Origin: Pelagibacteraceae bacterium AG-422-B15
Lineage (GTDB): Bacteria; Pseudomonadota; Alphaproteobacteria; Pelagibacterales; AG-422-B15
Direction of reading: 5' to 3'
NCBI GenBank assembly: GCA_003213715.1
Contig: QCMN01000011.1
Location: 1-43,234, forward strand
DNA: 43,234 nucleotides
How positions within the stretch are numbered: the stretch's first letter is position 1; the number at the start of each line of letters is the position of its first letter. A model generated the notes under the pieces. That model was given only the letters and a program-made list of their open reading frames with translations, did no database searches and had not been told where the DNA came from. This document shows positions 25,580 through 35,203 of this stretch, piece by piece. Made by a program: the position numbers and the translations under genes.

Positions 25580-27505
25580 ATGGCAAAAGTAATAGGAATA
25601 GATTTAGGGACTACAAATAGTTGTATCTCGATAATGGATGGGAAGGACCCTAAGGTTATTGAAAATGCTGAAGGATCTAGAACTACGCCTTCAATTATAA
25701 GTTTTGGGAATGATGAAGAAAAGTTAGTTGGACAACCTGCAAAAAGGCAAGGAGTCACAAACCCTGAAAATACATTTTTTGCAATCAAGAGACTTATAGG
25801 TAGATCTTTCGAAGACCCAATGGTCAAAAAAGATGCTGACATGGTACCTTTTAAAATCATTAAATCTGAAAATGGTGATGCATGGGTAGAGTCAGGATCT
25901 GAAAAATATTCACCATCTCAAATTTCTGCCTTTGTACTTCAAAAATTAAAAGAAGATGCAGAAAGGTATTTAGGTGAAAAAGTTGAAAAAGCAGTCATCA
26001 CTGTTCCCGCTTACTTTAATGATGCTCAAAGACAAGCTACTAAAGATGCTGGTAAAATAGCTGGACTTGAGGTTGAAAGAATAGTCAATGAGCCAACTGC
26101 TGCTGCACTAGCATATGGTTTAGATAAGAAAGATGGCAAAACTATTGCTGTATATGATTTAGGTGGTGGTACTTTTGATATTTCAATTTTAGAAATTGGT
26201 GATGGAGTTTTTGAAGTGAAATCAACTAATGGTGATACATTTTTAGGTGGTGAGGACTTTGACACTCGTCTCTTAAATTATCTTGCTGAAGAATTTAAGA
26301 AAGAAAATAATATTGACCTTACTCAGGATAAATTAGCACTACAAAGATTGAAAGAATCTGCTGAGAAGGCTAAGATTGAATTATCTTCAACATCTCAAAC
26401 AGAAATTAATTTACCATTTATTACAGCTGATCAGTCAGGCCCCAAGCATTTAAATATCAAGGTGACAAGAGCAAAGCTTGAAACACTTGTTGATGATTTA
26501 ATTGAAAAAACAATTAAACCTTGTGATGCCGCTCTCAAGGATGCCGGTTTGAGCGCCGGTGAAATTGACGAGGTAGTCTTGGTTGGTGGAATGACAAGAA
26601 TGCCAAAAGTCATAGAAACTGTTAAAAACTTTTTTGGTAAAGAACCAAATAAAGGAGTAAACCCAGATGAAGTTGTTGCACAAGGTGCAGCTATTCAAGC
26701 TGGTATTCTTCAAGGGGATGTTAAGGATGTATTACTGCTTGATGTTACACCTCTATCCCTTGGTATTGAAACTCTTGGTGGCGTCTTTACAAAATTAATT
26801 GACAAAAATACAACAATTCCAACAAAAAAAAGTCAGGTATTTTCAACTGCTGATGACAATCAAACTGCTGTAACAATACGAGTGTGTCAGGGCGAGAGAG
26901 AAATGGCTGCTGATAATAAATTACTAGGTAACTTTGACTTAGTAGGCATACCACCTGCTCCTAGGGGTGTTCCTCAAATTGAAGTAACATTTGATATTGA
27001 CGCTAATGGAATTGTAAATGTGTCTGCAAAAGACAAAGGTACAGGAAAAGAACAACAAATTAAAATACAAGCATCGGGTGGTTTGAGTGAAGAAGAGATC
27101 GACAAAATGGTTAAGGAAGCTGAAGCCAACGCGGAAGCAGATAAGAAAAAGCGAGAAGGCGTTGATGTTAAAAACCAAGCAGACACAATGATACACTCTG
27201 CCGAGAAAAATCTAAAAGAATTTGGTGATAAGGTTTCTGAGCAAGAAAAGAATACAATTGAAAATGATATTAAGGCTTTAAGAGAAGCTGTCGCTTCAGA
27301 TGACACCGATAAGATTAAAAGTGGACTTGAAGCATTAACGCAATCGTCTATGAAATTAGGTGAAGCAATGTATAAGGCTCAACAACAAGATGCTCCTAAT
27401 CCAAACGAGCCATCTGATAATACAGCTGCTGGATCTGACCAGAATAATGAGAAAGTTGTTGATGCTGAATTCGAGGAAGTCAAAGAAGATAATAAGCAAT
27501 CGTAA
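25580..27505 (+). CDS. dnaK: Chaperone DnaK (Hsp70)
   Basis: DnaK is the ATP-dependent Hsp70 chaperone that works with DnaJ and GrpE, both encoded alongside. The 641-residue protein has the actin-like ATPase domain (about 1-385: [35 protein letters not shown]) and the linker [13 protein letters not shown]. The substrate-binding domain (about 395-505) and helical lid follow. The C-terminus is acidic and ends [10 protein letters not shown], a relative of the EEVK-type tail. Length is normal. dnaJ starts 12 bases after the stop. Confidence 0.99.
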   Translation: MAKVIGIDLGTTNSCISIMDGKDPKVIENAEGSRTTPSIISFGNDEEKLVGQPAKRQGVTNPENTFFAIKRLIGRSFEDPMVKKDADMVPFKIIKSENGDAWVESGSEKYSPSQISAFVLQKLKEDAERYLGEKVEKAVITVPAYFNDAQRQATKDAGKIAGLEVERIVNEPTAAALAYGLDKKDGKTIAVYDLGGGTFDISILEIGDGVFEVKSTNGDTFLGGEDFDTRLLNYLAEEFKKENNIDLTQDKLALQRLKESAEKAKIELSSTSQTEINLPFITADQSGPKHLNIKVTRAKLETLVDDLIEKTIKPCDAALKDAGLSAGEIDEVVLVGGMTRMPKVIETVKNFFGKEPNKGVNPDEVVAQGAAIQAGILQGDVKDVLLLDVTPLSLGIETLGGVFTKLIDKNTTIPTKKSQVFSTADDNQTAVTIRVCQGEREMAADNKLLGNFDLVGIPPAPRGVPQIEVTFDIDANGIVNVSAKDKGTGKEQQIKIQASGGLSEEEIDKMVKEAEANAEADKKKREGVDVKNQADTMIHSAEKNLKEFGDKVSEQEKNTIENDIKALREAVASDDTDKIKSGLEALTQSSMKLGEAMYKAQQQDAPNPNEPSDNTAAGSDQNNEKVVDAEFEEVKEDNKQS

Positions 27506-27517
27506 GCAGGTAAGCTT

Positions 27518-28654
27518 ATGTCAAAAAGAGACTATTATGAAGTTCTTGGTGTTTCCAAGTCAGCCGATGATGCTGAGATAAAAAAAGCCTACAGAAAATT
27601 AGCAATGAAATATCACCCTGATCGTAATCAGGGCGATGCAGATGCAGAAGTCAAGTTCAAAGAGGCCAGTGAAGCCTACGCCATACTTCATGATAAAGAA
27701 AAACGATCAGCTTACGACCAATTTGGTCATGCGGCGGTTGATGGTAATGCAGGCCAAGGAGGTTTTGGTTTTGACTTTAATTCATCAGCTTTTCAGGATA
27801 TTTTTGAAGACTTTTTTGGAGACTCATCTTTTTTTGGTGGTGGAGGAAATCGTAGAAGAAAATCAAACAATCGTGGCTCAGACTTAAGATATGATATTAC
27901 TGTTAGTCTTGAAGAAGCTTTTAATGGAAAAAAATTTAAAGTAAAGATTCCAACTCAAGTTCAATGCGATTCTTGTTCAGGTTCTGGTGCATCTCCAGGA
28001 AGCCAACCGGTAACTTGTCAAACATGTGGTGGAAGAGGACAAATTCGCTCGCAGCAGGGTTTTTTTTCAATTCAACAAACTTGTCCAACTTGTCAAGGAA
28101 GTGGTTCAACTATTTCAGATCCATGCAGGAAGTGCGGTGGATCTGGCAGAATGCAGAAAACAAAAAGTTTGATGGTGAAAATACCAAAAGGCGTTGATGA
28201 TGGCTCTAGAATAAGACTATCTGGAGAGGGCGAAGCGGGTCTGAACGGAGGGCAGCAGGGAGACTTGTATATATTTGTTAATGTAAATGAGCATGAAATA
28301 TTCGCGCGTGAAAATGAAAACTTATTTGCTGAAGTGCCTGTTTCCATGGTCGATGCAGCTGTTGGCGGGGCTATTGACATACCAACAATAGACGGAGGTA
28401 AAGCAAGGCTTAAAATACCCCAAGGAACTCAATCTGGTGACCAATTCAGGCTTAAATCAAAGGGAATGCCCAATGTTCGAAACGGTTATTTAGGAGATTT
28501 GTATATTCAGGCAAAAGTTGAAACACCAGTAAATTTAAATAAGAAGCAAATTGAGATATTGAAATCCTTTCAAGAAACCAGTGATCAAAATGATAGTCCT
28601 TTAGCCTCAGCATTTTTTAAAAAAGCTAGGGATTTTTGGAAAACTAAAGCTTAA
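27518..28654 (+). CDS. dnaJ: Chaperone DnaJ (Hsp40)
   Basis: DnaJ delivers substrates to DnaK and stimulates its ATPase. The 378-residue protein is a full type I Hsp40. It has a J domain (1-70) with HPD at 33-35, a Gly/Phe-rich region (about 75-115), and a zinc-binding region with four CxxCxGxG repeats ([32 protein letters not shown], about 148-212). The C-terminal substrate domains follow. AGGT lies nine bases before the ATG. dapB starts 39 bases downstream, probably in the same transcript. Confidence 0.98.
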   Translation: MSKRDYYEVLGVSKSADDAEIKKAYRKLAMKYHPDRNQGDADAEVKFKEASEAYAILHDKEKRSAYDQFGHAAVDGNAGQGGFGFDFNSSAFQDIFEDFFGDSSFFGGGGNRRRKSNNRGSDLRYDITVSLEEAFNGKKFKVKIPTQVQCDSCSGSGASPGSQPVTCQTCGGRGQIRSQQGFFSIQQTCPTCQGSGSTISDPCRKCGGSGRMQKTKSLMVKIPKGVDDGSRIRLSGEGEAGLNGGQQGDLYIFVNVNEHEIFARENENLFAEVPVSMVDAAVGGAIDIPTIDGGKARLKIPQGTQSGDQFRLKSKGMPNVRNGYLGDLYIQAKVETPVNLNKKQIEILKSFQETSDQNDSPLASAFFKKARDFWKTKA

Positions 28655-28693
28655 AAAACTTACTTTTTCAATTATTTCTATTATCTTAAATTG

Positions 28694-29503
28694 ATGAAAA
28701 AAATAAAAGTTGTCATAACCGGCGTAACCGGACGCATGGGAATGCAAATCGCTAAAAGAGTTTTGAGAGATAAGTCACTTATTTTGTATGGCGCAACAGA
28801 AAGAAACGGACATAAAGCTATTGGTAAAGATTTGGGACGATTACTTAAAACAAAAGAATTAAAAATTAAAGTCACCGATAATATAATTCCATTATTTGCT
28901 AAAACTGACGCTGTTATCGACTTCACAACTCCTGAGGCAACTATGGTGCATACAAAATATGCAGCTCAAGCAAGAATAATACATATAATTGGAACTACAG
29001 GTTTTAATAGTTCACAGTTAAAAAAAATTAAACTCGCTGCGCAGCATGCAACGATCATAAAATCAGGTAATATGAGTTTAGGTATAAACCTGATAAATAA
29101 ATTAATTAAAATAAGTTCAACAAGTTTAAGAAATGATTTTGACATGATCATAAACGAAACCCATCATCGACATAAGATTGACGCACCTTCAGGCACTGCA
29201 GTAATGATGGGGCAGGCTGCTGCGAAGGGTAAAAATAAAAATTTTGAAAATATAAAAAAAATCTCTCGTCTAAACACAAAAGCTAGAAGCACTAAAGATA
29301 AAATTGTAGTCTCGTCCTTTCGCAAAGGTGAAGTAATTGGTGATCACGAAATTATTTTTTCGAGTAAGGATGAGGATATAATTATTAAGCACAAAGCAAA
29401 AGATAGGGGTATTTTTGCTAACGGAGCAATACAGGCTGTGAAATGGGGCATGAATAAAAAACCTGGCCTATTTGAAATGTCGGATGTCCTAAATATTAAA
29501 TAA
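28694..29503 (+). CDS. dapB: 4-hydroxy-tetrahydrodipicolinate reductase
   Basis: DapB reduces the dipicolinate precursor in lysine and meso-diaminopimelate synthesis, which feeds peptidoglycan. The chosen ATG at 28694 gives 269 residues; a TTG codon directly before it (28691) is in frame but less likely. Motifs are VVITGVTGRMGMQIA (NADPH loop, about 6-20), DFTTPEA, GTTGF, SGNMSLGINLINKL and the catalytic ETHHRHKIDAPSGTA (about 154-168). Length is normal. The dnaK-dnaJ-dapB-nth order is widely conserved in alphaproteobacteria. Confidence 0.96.
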   Translation: MKKIKVVITGVTGRMGMQIAKRVLRDKSLILYGATERNGHKAIGKDLGRLLKTKELKIKVTDNIIPLFAKTDAVIDFTTPEATMVHTKYAAQARIIHIIGTTGFNSSQLKKIKLAAQHATIIKSGNMSLGINLINKLIKISSTSLRNDFDMIINETHHRHKIDAPSGTAVMMGQAAAKGKNKNFENIKKISRLNTKARSTKDKIVVSSFRKGEVIGDHEIIFSSKDEDIIIKHKAKDRGIFANGAIQAVKWGMNKKPGLFEMSDVLNIK

Positions 29504-29519
29504 TTTAAAAAGTAACGTA

Positions 29520-30173
29520 ATGTTGAGAGCTGATAAGGCAAAAAAAATTATAAGTATATTAAATAAAATTTATCCCAAAACTCCAATTCCGCTAAATCAT
29601 AAAAATAACTTTGAATTATTAATTTCTGTTCTTCTAAGTGCGCAATGTACAGATAAAAGAGTCAATGAAGTAACTCCTTTGCTTTTTAAGAAAGCAAATA
29701 ATCCTGCTAAAATGGAGAAACTGTCAGTCAAAACCATTTATAATATTATTAGACCCTGTGGTCTTGCGCCACAAAAATCAAAGGCTATCTCAAAGCTATC
29801 AAAAATATTAATGAAAAATTATGATGGTGAGGTTCCAGAAACCTTTGAAGATCTAGAGGCACTTCCTGGAGTAGGACATAAAACAGCCAGTGTTGTAATG
29901 TCACAAGGTTTTGGTCACCCAGCATTTCCTGTTGATACTCATATTCATCGACTTGCCCAAAGATGGGGGTTAACAAATGGCAAAAGTGTAAAGCAAACCG
30001 AACATGATTTAAAAAAAATTTTTCCTGAAAAACTATGGAACAAGTTACATTTGCAAATAATATTTTATGGACGGGAGTATTGTGAAGCTCGAAGTTGTTT
30101 TGGAATCGGGTGTAAAATATGTAAGACTTGTTATCCAAATAGAAAAAAGCCTATTAAAACAAAAAAGGCATAG
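29520..30173 (+). CDS. nth: Endonuclease III (DNA glycosylase/AP lyase)
   Basis: Nth removes oxidised pyrimidines from DNA and cuts the abasic site. The 217-residue protein has LLISVLLSAQCTDKRVNEV, and the helix-hairpin-helix LPGVGHKTASVVMSQGFG with the catalytic Lys. The catalytic Asp is in FPVDTHIHRLAQRWGL. The C-terminal Fe-S loop is present but its cysteines are spaced C-x4-C-x4-C-x2-C-x2-C instead of the usual C-x6-C-x2-C-x5-C, so cluster binding is uncertain (see findings). It follows dapB after 16 bases. Nothing else is seen in the 59-base gap after it. Confidence 0.94.
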   Translation: MLRADKAKKIISILNKIYPKTPIPLNHKNNFELLISVLLSAQCTDKRVNEVTPLLFKKANNPAKMEKLSVKTIYNIIRPCGLAPQKSKAISKLSKILMKNYDGEVPETFEDLEALPGVGHKTASVVMSQGFGHPAFPVDTHIHRLAQRWGLTNGKSVKQTEHDLKKIFPEKLWNKLHLQIIFYGREYCEARSCFGIGCKICKTCYPNRKKPIKTKKA

Positions 30174-30232
30174 TTGGTTATAAAAATAAAACACCTTTAA
30201 CTGTCTATTGTTTGCTGATAACTTTATTCATT

Positions 30233-30964
30233 ATGATTAATAAAGAAGTAGCACTAGTTATCGGCGCGGGTGACAGCCTTGGTTCTGCAGTAGCAAGAAT
30301 ATTCGCACAAAATAACTTCATTACTGTAGTTGCTAGAAGAAATGGAGATCAATTATCGCCACTAAAAGAAGAAATAGAAAAAAATGGCGGAGAGTGTTTC
30401 GCGTTTAGTTTAGACGCAAGAAAAGAAGAAGATGTTATTAATTTCATTAATAAAATAGAAACAGAGATTGGTGAAATTAATGTAGCTGTTTACAACATTG
30501 GAGCCAACATTCGTTTCAACATATTAGAAACAACCTCAAAAAAATATTATAAAGTATGGGAAATGGCAACCTTTGGCGCTTTTCTAATGGGAAGAGAAGT
30601 AACAAGAAAAATGGTACCAAGAAAAAAAGGGACAATCATATTTACCGGTGCGACAGCAAGTATAAGAGGTAAAGAGGGTTTTGCTGCATTCTCAGGTGCT
30701 AAACAAGCTAAAAGAGCTCTAGCACAAAGTATGGCAAAAGAATTAGCGCCAAAAGGTATTCATGTGGCTCATGTTATTGTTGATGGAGCAATTGATACAC
30801 CGTGGGTGAATAAGCTTTTTCCTGAGTATGTCAAAGAAAAGAAAAAAATTGATGGCCTAATGAAGCCAGATGATATTGCACAAAACTACTTGATGATACA
30901 TAATCAACCGAAAAATGCGTGGACGTTTGAGTTAGATCTGCGCCCTTGGGTGGAAACGTGGTGA
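30233..30964 (+). CDS. Atypical short-chain dehydrogenase/reductase (SDR)
   Basis: I chose the ATG at 30233 (MINKEVALVIGAGDSLG) over an upstream TTG at 30212, giving 243 residues. The N-terminal Rossmann loop GAGDSLGSA (11-19) is a normal dinucleotide site. The catalytic tetrad is degenerate: the positions of Ser and Tyr hold Ala140 (FTGATAS) and Phe153 (AAFSGAK), while Lys157 is kept. Such a protein may bind NAD(P) without classic SDR chemistry, or use a different mechanism. ELAPKGIHVAHVIVDGAIDTPW is characteristic of its subgroup. The stop overlaps the next gene's GTG start by four bases. Substrate unknown. Confidence 0.82.
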   Translation: MINKEVALVIGAGDSLGSAVARIFAQNNFITVVARRNGDQLSPLKEEIEKNGGECFAFSLDARKEEDVINFINKIETEIGEINVAVYNIGANIRFNILETTSKKYYKVWEMATFGAFLMGREVTRKMVPRKKGTIIFTGATASIRGKEGFAAFSGAKQAKRALAQSMAKELAPKGIHVAHVIVDGAIDTPWVNKLFPEYVKEKKKIDGLMKPDDIAQNYLMIHNQPKNAWTFELDLRPWVETW

Positions 30965-31911
30965 ATCAAGAATTTGACATTGTAGGTATAGGTAATGCAA
31001 TTGTAGATGTAATCACCGATGTCGATGATGAATTTATAAATCAACAAGAACTTAGAAAAGGGCTTATGTCACTTGTAGATTTAGATACTATTAAATTCCT
31101 ATCAAAAAAAATTGAAATAAAAGCAAATGTCTCTGGAGGCTCAGTCGCAAACTCTATTGTTGCATTAGCTCAAAATAATATCAAAACCGCTTTTATCGGC
31201 AAAGTAGGCGAAGACGAAATTGGAAATTCATTCATTCAGGGTCTTGAAAAAGAAAAGGTTATTTTTGCAAATAAGGCTCAATCAGATGAAAGCGAAACTG
31301 GGAGATGTCTAGTAATGGTAACGCCAGATGCACAAAGAACAATGAGTACATATTTAGGGATTTCTCAAAAGCTAAACTCAAATGATATTAATGAAGATGT
31401 TGTAGCACAGTCAAAAATTACTTATCTTGAGGGATACCTTTGGGATCTTGATGATGCGCAAGAAGCGATTAAAAAAGCAATAAAAATTTCCAAAGGGGCA
31501 GGCAGATTAGTTGCATTTAGTGTATCTGATGTTTTTTGCATTGAACGATTTAGAGAAAGTTTTTTAAATCTAGTTAATAATGAAGCTGACATAATTTTTG
31601 CAAACGAAGAGGAAATTAAATCTCTCTATCAAAAGGATAGCCTTGATGATTGTCTCAAGATTATAAGTCAGCATGATAAAATATTCGCTATCACACTTGG
31701 CGAAAAAGGTGCTATGATTGTTAATAAAGATCAGCTTATACAAATAAAAGCTCAGCAAATTGAAAATTTAGTCGACACTACCGGAGCAGGAGATTTATTT
31801 GCTGCAGGCTTCTTACTTGGATACATAAATAGTGAAAATTTAGAACAGTGTGGGAATGAAGGTGTAACATTCGCCTCTAAAATAATTCAAATCTACGGAG
31901 CAAGGTTATGA
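30961..31911 (+). CDS. PfkB-family carbohydrate/adenosine kinase
   Basis: The likely start is the GTG at 30961, which overlaps the preceding stop codon as GTGA. A TTG at 30946 is open but lies well inside the upstream gene. The 316-residue protein opens with FDIVGIGNAIVDVI, has GGSVANSIVALAQNNIKTAFIGKVGEDEIG (about 45-75), and ends with the PfkB signature DTTGAGDLFAAGFLLGY holding the catalytic Asp and anion hole. This pattern matches alphaproteobacterial adenosine-kinase-like PfkB proteins, so adenosine salvage is a reasonable guess, but a sugar or other nucleoside is possible. It is coupled to SDR genes on both sides. Confidence 0.85.
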   Translation: MNQEFDIVGIGNAIVDVITDVDDEFINQQELRKGLMSLVDLDTIKFLSKKIEIKANVSGGSVANSIVALAQNNIKTAFIGKVGEDEIGNSFIQGLEKEKVIFANKAQSDESETGRCLVMVTPDAQRTMSTYLGISQKLNSNDINEDVVAQSKITYLEGYLWDLDDAQEAIKKAIKISKGAGRLVAFSVSDVFCIERFRESFLNLVNNEADIIFANEEEIKSLYQKDSLDDCLKIISQHDKIFAITLGEKGAMIVNKDQLIQIKAQQIENLVDTTGAGDLFAAGFLLGYINSENLEQCGNEGVTFASKIIQIYGARL

Positions 31912-32759
31912 GCGAAAAGTCTATTATGATAACAGGTGTCTCTACTGGTATAGGACTAGGAACACTTAGTTATTTTGTGAAAAAAGGTTTCCACGTTTAT
32001 GGAAGTATTCGTAATTCAAAAGATGCAAAAAGATTAAAAAAAATTTATAAAGATAATTTTACTCCTCTAATCTTTGATGTAACAAAAGAAGCTCAGCTAA
32101 AAAAGGCTGTCGCATTTTTGAAAAAAGATCTTAAGAGTTCAAATCTTCTTGCTTTAGTTAATAATGCAGGTGTAGCAATATCTGGTCCATTATTGCATCA
32201 AAGAGTAAATGATTTTGAAAAACAAATTAATATTAATTTAAATGGTGCATTTAGAGTAATAAAATATTTTGCACCATTGTGTGGAGCGGAAAAAAATAAT
32301 AGTTCGAAGAAGGGTGTTATTTTTAATATAAGTTCAATTTCTGGAAAAATTGGAATGCCTGGCGTTGGAGCCTATACTGCATCTAAATTTGGATTAGAGG
32401 GGTTAAGTCATAGTTTAAGAAGAGAATTAATGAGATACGGAGTTGATGTTGTTATCATTGGACCTGGCCCAATAAAAAGTGAAATTTTTGATAAAATTGA
32501 TAAAAAATTTTTAGAAAGCCTCAAAAAAACCGACTATGCAAAAGCAGCAAAAGGAATACCTAAAAGAATGAAAAATGCCAAAAAGATAGCTTTTCCAGCT
32601 GAGGAAGTTGGAAAATTAATATTTAATGCTCTTCATAATCCAAATAGGAAAACACGGTATGCCATCACGCCAAGTAGAATGATGTATTGGACACTTCCAA
32701 TGTTATTACCCGACAGAGTCTTAGATCAATTAATCAAAAGACGATCAGGAGGATTGTAA
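31908..32759 (+). CDS. Short-chain dehydrogenase/reductase (SDR), classical
   Basis: The 283-residue protein has the Rossmann motif TGVSTGIG (about 9-16), the NNAG motif (about 84-87), the catalytic Ser in NISSISG and the YTASK catalytic Tyr/Lys motif (about 158-162). All tetrad residues are present. The C-terminus (about 230-283) has a tail with RMMYWTLPMLLPDRVLDQLI that could contact membrane or lipid. The substrate is unknown; lipid or sterol-like alcohols are handled by similar SDRs. The start ATG overlaps the kinase stop by four bases. The end converges with the glycosyltransferase gene, overlapping it by 15 bases. Confidence 0.88.
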   Translation: MSEKSIMITGVSTGIGLGTLSYFVKKGFHVYGSIRNSKDAKRLKKIYKDNFTPLIFDVTKEAQLKKAVAFLKKDLKSSNLLALVNNAGVAISGPLLHQRVNDFEKQININLNGAFRVIKYFAPLCGAEKNNSSKKGVIFNISSISGKIGMPGVGAYTASKFGLEGLSHSLRRELMRYGVDVVIIGPGPIKSEIFDKIDKKFLESLKKTDYAKAAKGIPKRMKNAKKIAFPAEEVGKLIFNALHNPNRKTRYAITPSRMMYWTLPMLLPDRVLDQLIKRRSGGL

Positions 32760-33728
32760 AATTTTATTTGATTCTTTTATAACATCATCCGCTGAAATTA
32801 AATTAATATTACTACCACCAAATTTGACCGATGAAATAAAATGAATGTTTTCAAATTGATCGTTTAGAAACTTAACAGCGCTGGTTGGACCACATATTTT
32901 CAGCAATGGACATAGATTTGTTGATAGCATTTGCCCAGTGCCACTATCATTAGTAATTGCCATACTTAAATATTTTGTAGCACCCATTACTACTTCAAGT
33001 CCCGGAAAATTAGACAATTCCTCCTCAGGAAACATTGGTTTTTTAATTTGATTAATTATATCTTCCTTCAAATGAATCTCTTGTGGGCCAAGAAAAAAAA
33101 CTATTTCAAACCCTTTTGCTTCAAAATATTTAGCAACATCTATGAATTTTTTGTATTCCCATATCCTCTTTGGCGTATTAGAGCCAAGTGAAATACCAAA
33201 ATACTTTTTATCTGCTTGGAAAACTTCTTGTAATTCTTTTAGTATTTCTTTTGGAATTGTTATAGATGATGATTGTTGTTTTTTATAACTTGATACTAAA
33301 TCAAGCATCTCAATAATATTATTTACATAAAATTGCCTTTTTGATTTTTTGTCCTTGGGTTTATAGTTTGAAAACATCCAATTGGCAGAGGCGGAGATGA
33401 ATTTTGAACATTTAATTCTTCGCAACGCAATGGTGCGTAAAACTGCTTTTTGTGTATCAATGATTATATCAAAATTTATATTACTAAGATCATATTTTGA
33501 AGATATTCTTTTCCAAAAAAAAGGGCTTAAGTTTACTTGCTCCCAAATTTTGTCAATATATGGCTCAGTGAATTTTTTTAAACGGGAATTATATTCAGTA
33601 TAAATAGTATCTGTCATCCAATGTATTTCTGATGTTGGGAATCTTTCCCTTAACTGGTGGACAATTTGAAGTTTTAATATTCCATCCCCAATTTGTTCAC
33701 CATTACTGAAGATAAGAATCTTTTTCAT
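32745..33728 (-). CDS. Glycosyltransferase family 9 (heptosyltransferase-like)
   Basis: The 327-residue protein starts KKILIFSNGEQIGDGILKLQIVHQLRERFP, the GT9/ADP-heptose transferase opening. The C-terminal half holds FGISLGSNTPKRIWEYKKFIDVAKYF and AITNDSGTGQMLSTNLCPLLKICGP, the nucleotide-sugar-binding blocks. These enzymes build the LPS core from ADP-heptose. No other LPS genes are nearby, so donor and acceptor are not established. It follows the reductase gene after 11 bases, and its end overlaps the SDR gene on the other strand. Confidence 0.87.
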   Translation of the reverse strand: MKKILIFSNGEQIGDGILKLQIVHQLRERFPTSEIHWMTDTIYTEYNSRLKKFTEPYIDKIWEQVNLSPFFWKRISSKYDLSNINFDIIIDTQKAVLRTIALRRIKCSKFISASANWMFSNYKPKDKKSKRQFYVNNIIEMLDLVSSYKKQQSSSITIPKEILKELQEVFQADKKYFGISLGSNTPKRIWEYKKFIDVAKYFEAKGFEIVFFLGPQEIHLKEDIINQIKKPMFPEEELSNFPGLEVVMGATKYLSMAITNDSGTGQMLSTNLCPLLKICGPTSAVKFLNDQFENIHFISSVKFGGSNINLISADDVIKESNKILQSS

Positions 33729-33739
33729 GAAATTATGCG

Positions 33740-34747
33740 TTAGCTTTCTTCAGATACTTTTATAATCAATTTACCTTCGTTTTCGCCAGAAAATAACTTT
33801 TTGATTGCAGTGCCCGCATTTTCAATCCCTGGAATAATATGATTTTTATATTTAATTTTGTCTTCTTTTAACCATTGTGTAATATCTTGGTAGGCTTCCA
33901 TATATCTTTTGAAGTAATCAAAAACAATAAAGCCTTTAAGCTTAATTCTCTTTATCAATAAATTTCCCCAAGCAGGCCCTGGAACAATTGATTCAGCATT
34001 ATATCCTGAAATCAAACCACAAAGACTTATTCTTCCATTGATGTTCATGCGAGTCAATACTGCCTCAGTAATGCTACCGCCTACATTTTCAAAATATATG
34101 TCAACTCCATCAGGACAAGTCTCTTTTAATTTTTGTCTAAGATTTTCAGACTTATAGTTGATAGCAGAGTCAATACCTAGTTCATCAACAAGCCATTTAC
34201 ATTTTGCGTCTGAACCTGCAATCCCTATTACTCTGCAACCTTTAATTTTTCCTATTTGACATACAATTGATCCAACAGCACCGGCTGCTGCAGAAACAAC
34301 TAGAGTTTCGCCGGGTTGTGGATCAGTTATATCAAGCAAACCAAAGTAAGCTGTGAGGCCAGTCATTCCTAGAATACTCATGTAACAATCAAGAGGAAAA
34401 CCTGTTCCTTGAGGAATTTGCCTTACTCCTTTCCCATCACTTACACAGTATTGCTGCCATCCGCCCATACAGTTCACAATTTCACCTTTTTTAAATTTTT
34501 CATTTTTACTCTCTTCGATTATGCCTATTGTACCGCCTCTCATGGTGTCTCCAGTTTGCATCGCATCAACATAAGATTTTTGTCCACTCATCCACCCGCG
34601 ATTTGCAGGATCCAAAGAAAGATATATGTTCCTGATTAATATTTGACTATCTGAAAGATTGGGAACTTCATTTTCCTCCAAAACTAAGTCACCTTCACTA
34701 ATTTCACCAACTGGAAATCTTTTTAAAATCCATTGTTTATTTTTCAT
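33740..34747 (-). CDS. NADP-dependent medium-chain reductase, zinc-free (YncB/CurA, leukotriene B4 dehydrogenase-like)
   Basis: The ATG at 34747 is preceded by GGAGA at good spacing, so I prefer it over the in-frame ATG 12 bases upstream; this gives 335 residues. The start MKNKQWILKRFPVGE and SLDPANRGWMSGQKSYV are typical of the family. VVSAAAGAVGSIVCQIGKIKGCRVIGIAG is the NADP-binding Rossmann segment (about 148-176), and YFENVGGSITEAVL follows. No zinc-binding cysteine set is present. Such enzymes reduce activated double bonds of enones. The start lies 11 bases inside the preceding thioesterase gene, indicating coupling. Confidence 0.9.
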   Translation of the reverse strand: MKNKQWILKRFPVGEISEGDLVLEENEVPNLSDSQILIRNIYLSLDPANRGWMSGQKSYVDAMQTGDTMRGGTIGIIEESKNEKFKKGEIVNCMGGWQQYCVSDGKGVRQIPQGTGFPLDCYMSILGMTGLTAYFGLLDITDPQPGETLVVSAAAGAVGSIVCQIGKIKGCRVIGIAGSDAKCKWLVDELGIDSAINYKSENLRQKLKETCPDGVDIYFENVGGSITEAVLTRMNINGRISLCGLISGYNAESIVPGPAWGNLLIKRIKLKGFIVFDYFKRYMEAYQDITQWLKEDKIKYKNHIIPGIENAGTAIKKLFSGENEGKLIIKVSEES

Positions 34748-35198
34748 TATTATCTCCAATCATTTTTTTAAAATTTACCTGAGGCATATCAACACTTACA
34801 CAAGTTGATGTTGAGGTAACAACAGTCCTATTGTTTTGCTCCAATCTACCCTCCAAGAATACAATATTTTTTCCAGATTTCACCACTCGCCCATATCCAA
34901 TAACTTTCCCTGGTTTAGTTGGATACAAAAAATTTGTTTTCAATTCTATTGTTGGTGGTCTTTTTTTGAAATGATTTTGAAATATAAAAGCTAATGCAGT
35001 TGCATCATCTACCATTCCACTAACAATACCTCCTTGGACGTCACCTGCAGGATTGCAATATTTTTTATCAATATCAAACTCAACTTTGATATTGCCAGCT
35101 GTGGTATCAACTTCAAGAACAGTCATATTAAAAAGATCGAATAATTTATTCTTATTAAACAGCTTGATGAGTTCAGCATCTGAGATTTTTTCAGTCAT
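34737..35198 (-). CDS. Hotdog-fold thioesterase (PaaI/YigI family)
   Basis: The 153-residue protein has the PaaI-type hotdog core. NPAGDVQGGIVSGMVDDATALAF (about 51-73) contains the conserved Gly-rich turn and acidic catalytic residue. TIELKTNFLYPTKPGKVIGYGRVVKSGKNIVFLEG (about 83-117) covers the long beta strands. It probably hydrolyses acyl-CoA thioesters in the cytosol; the chain preference is unknown. It lies five bases after the HIT gene and overlaps the reductase gene, suggesting a shared role in fatty or aromatic acyl metabolism, although this is only inference. Confidence 0.85.
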   Translation of the reverse strand: MTEKISDAELIKLFNKNKLFDLFNMTVLEVDTTAGNIKVEFDIDKKYCNPAGDVQGGIVSGMVDDATALAFIFQNHFKKRPPTIELKTNFLYPTKPGKVIGYGRVVKSGKNIVFLEGRLEQNNRTVVTSTSTCVSVDMPQVNFKKMIGDNNEK

Positions 35199-35203
35199 AT
35201 TGA

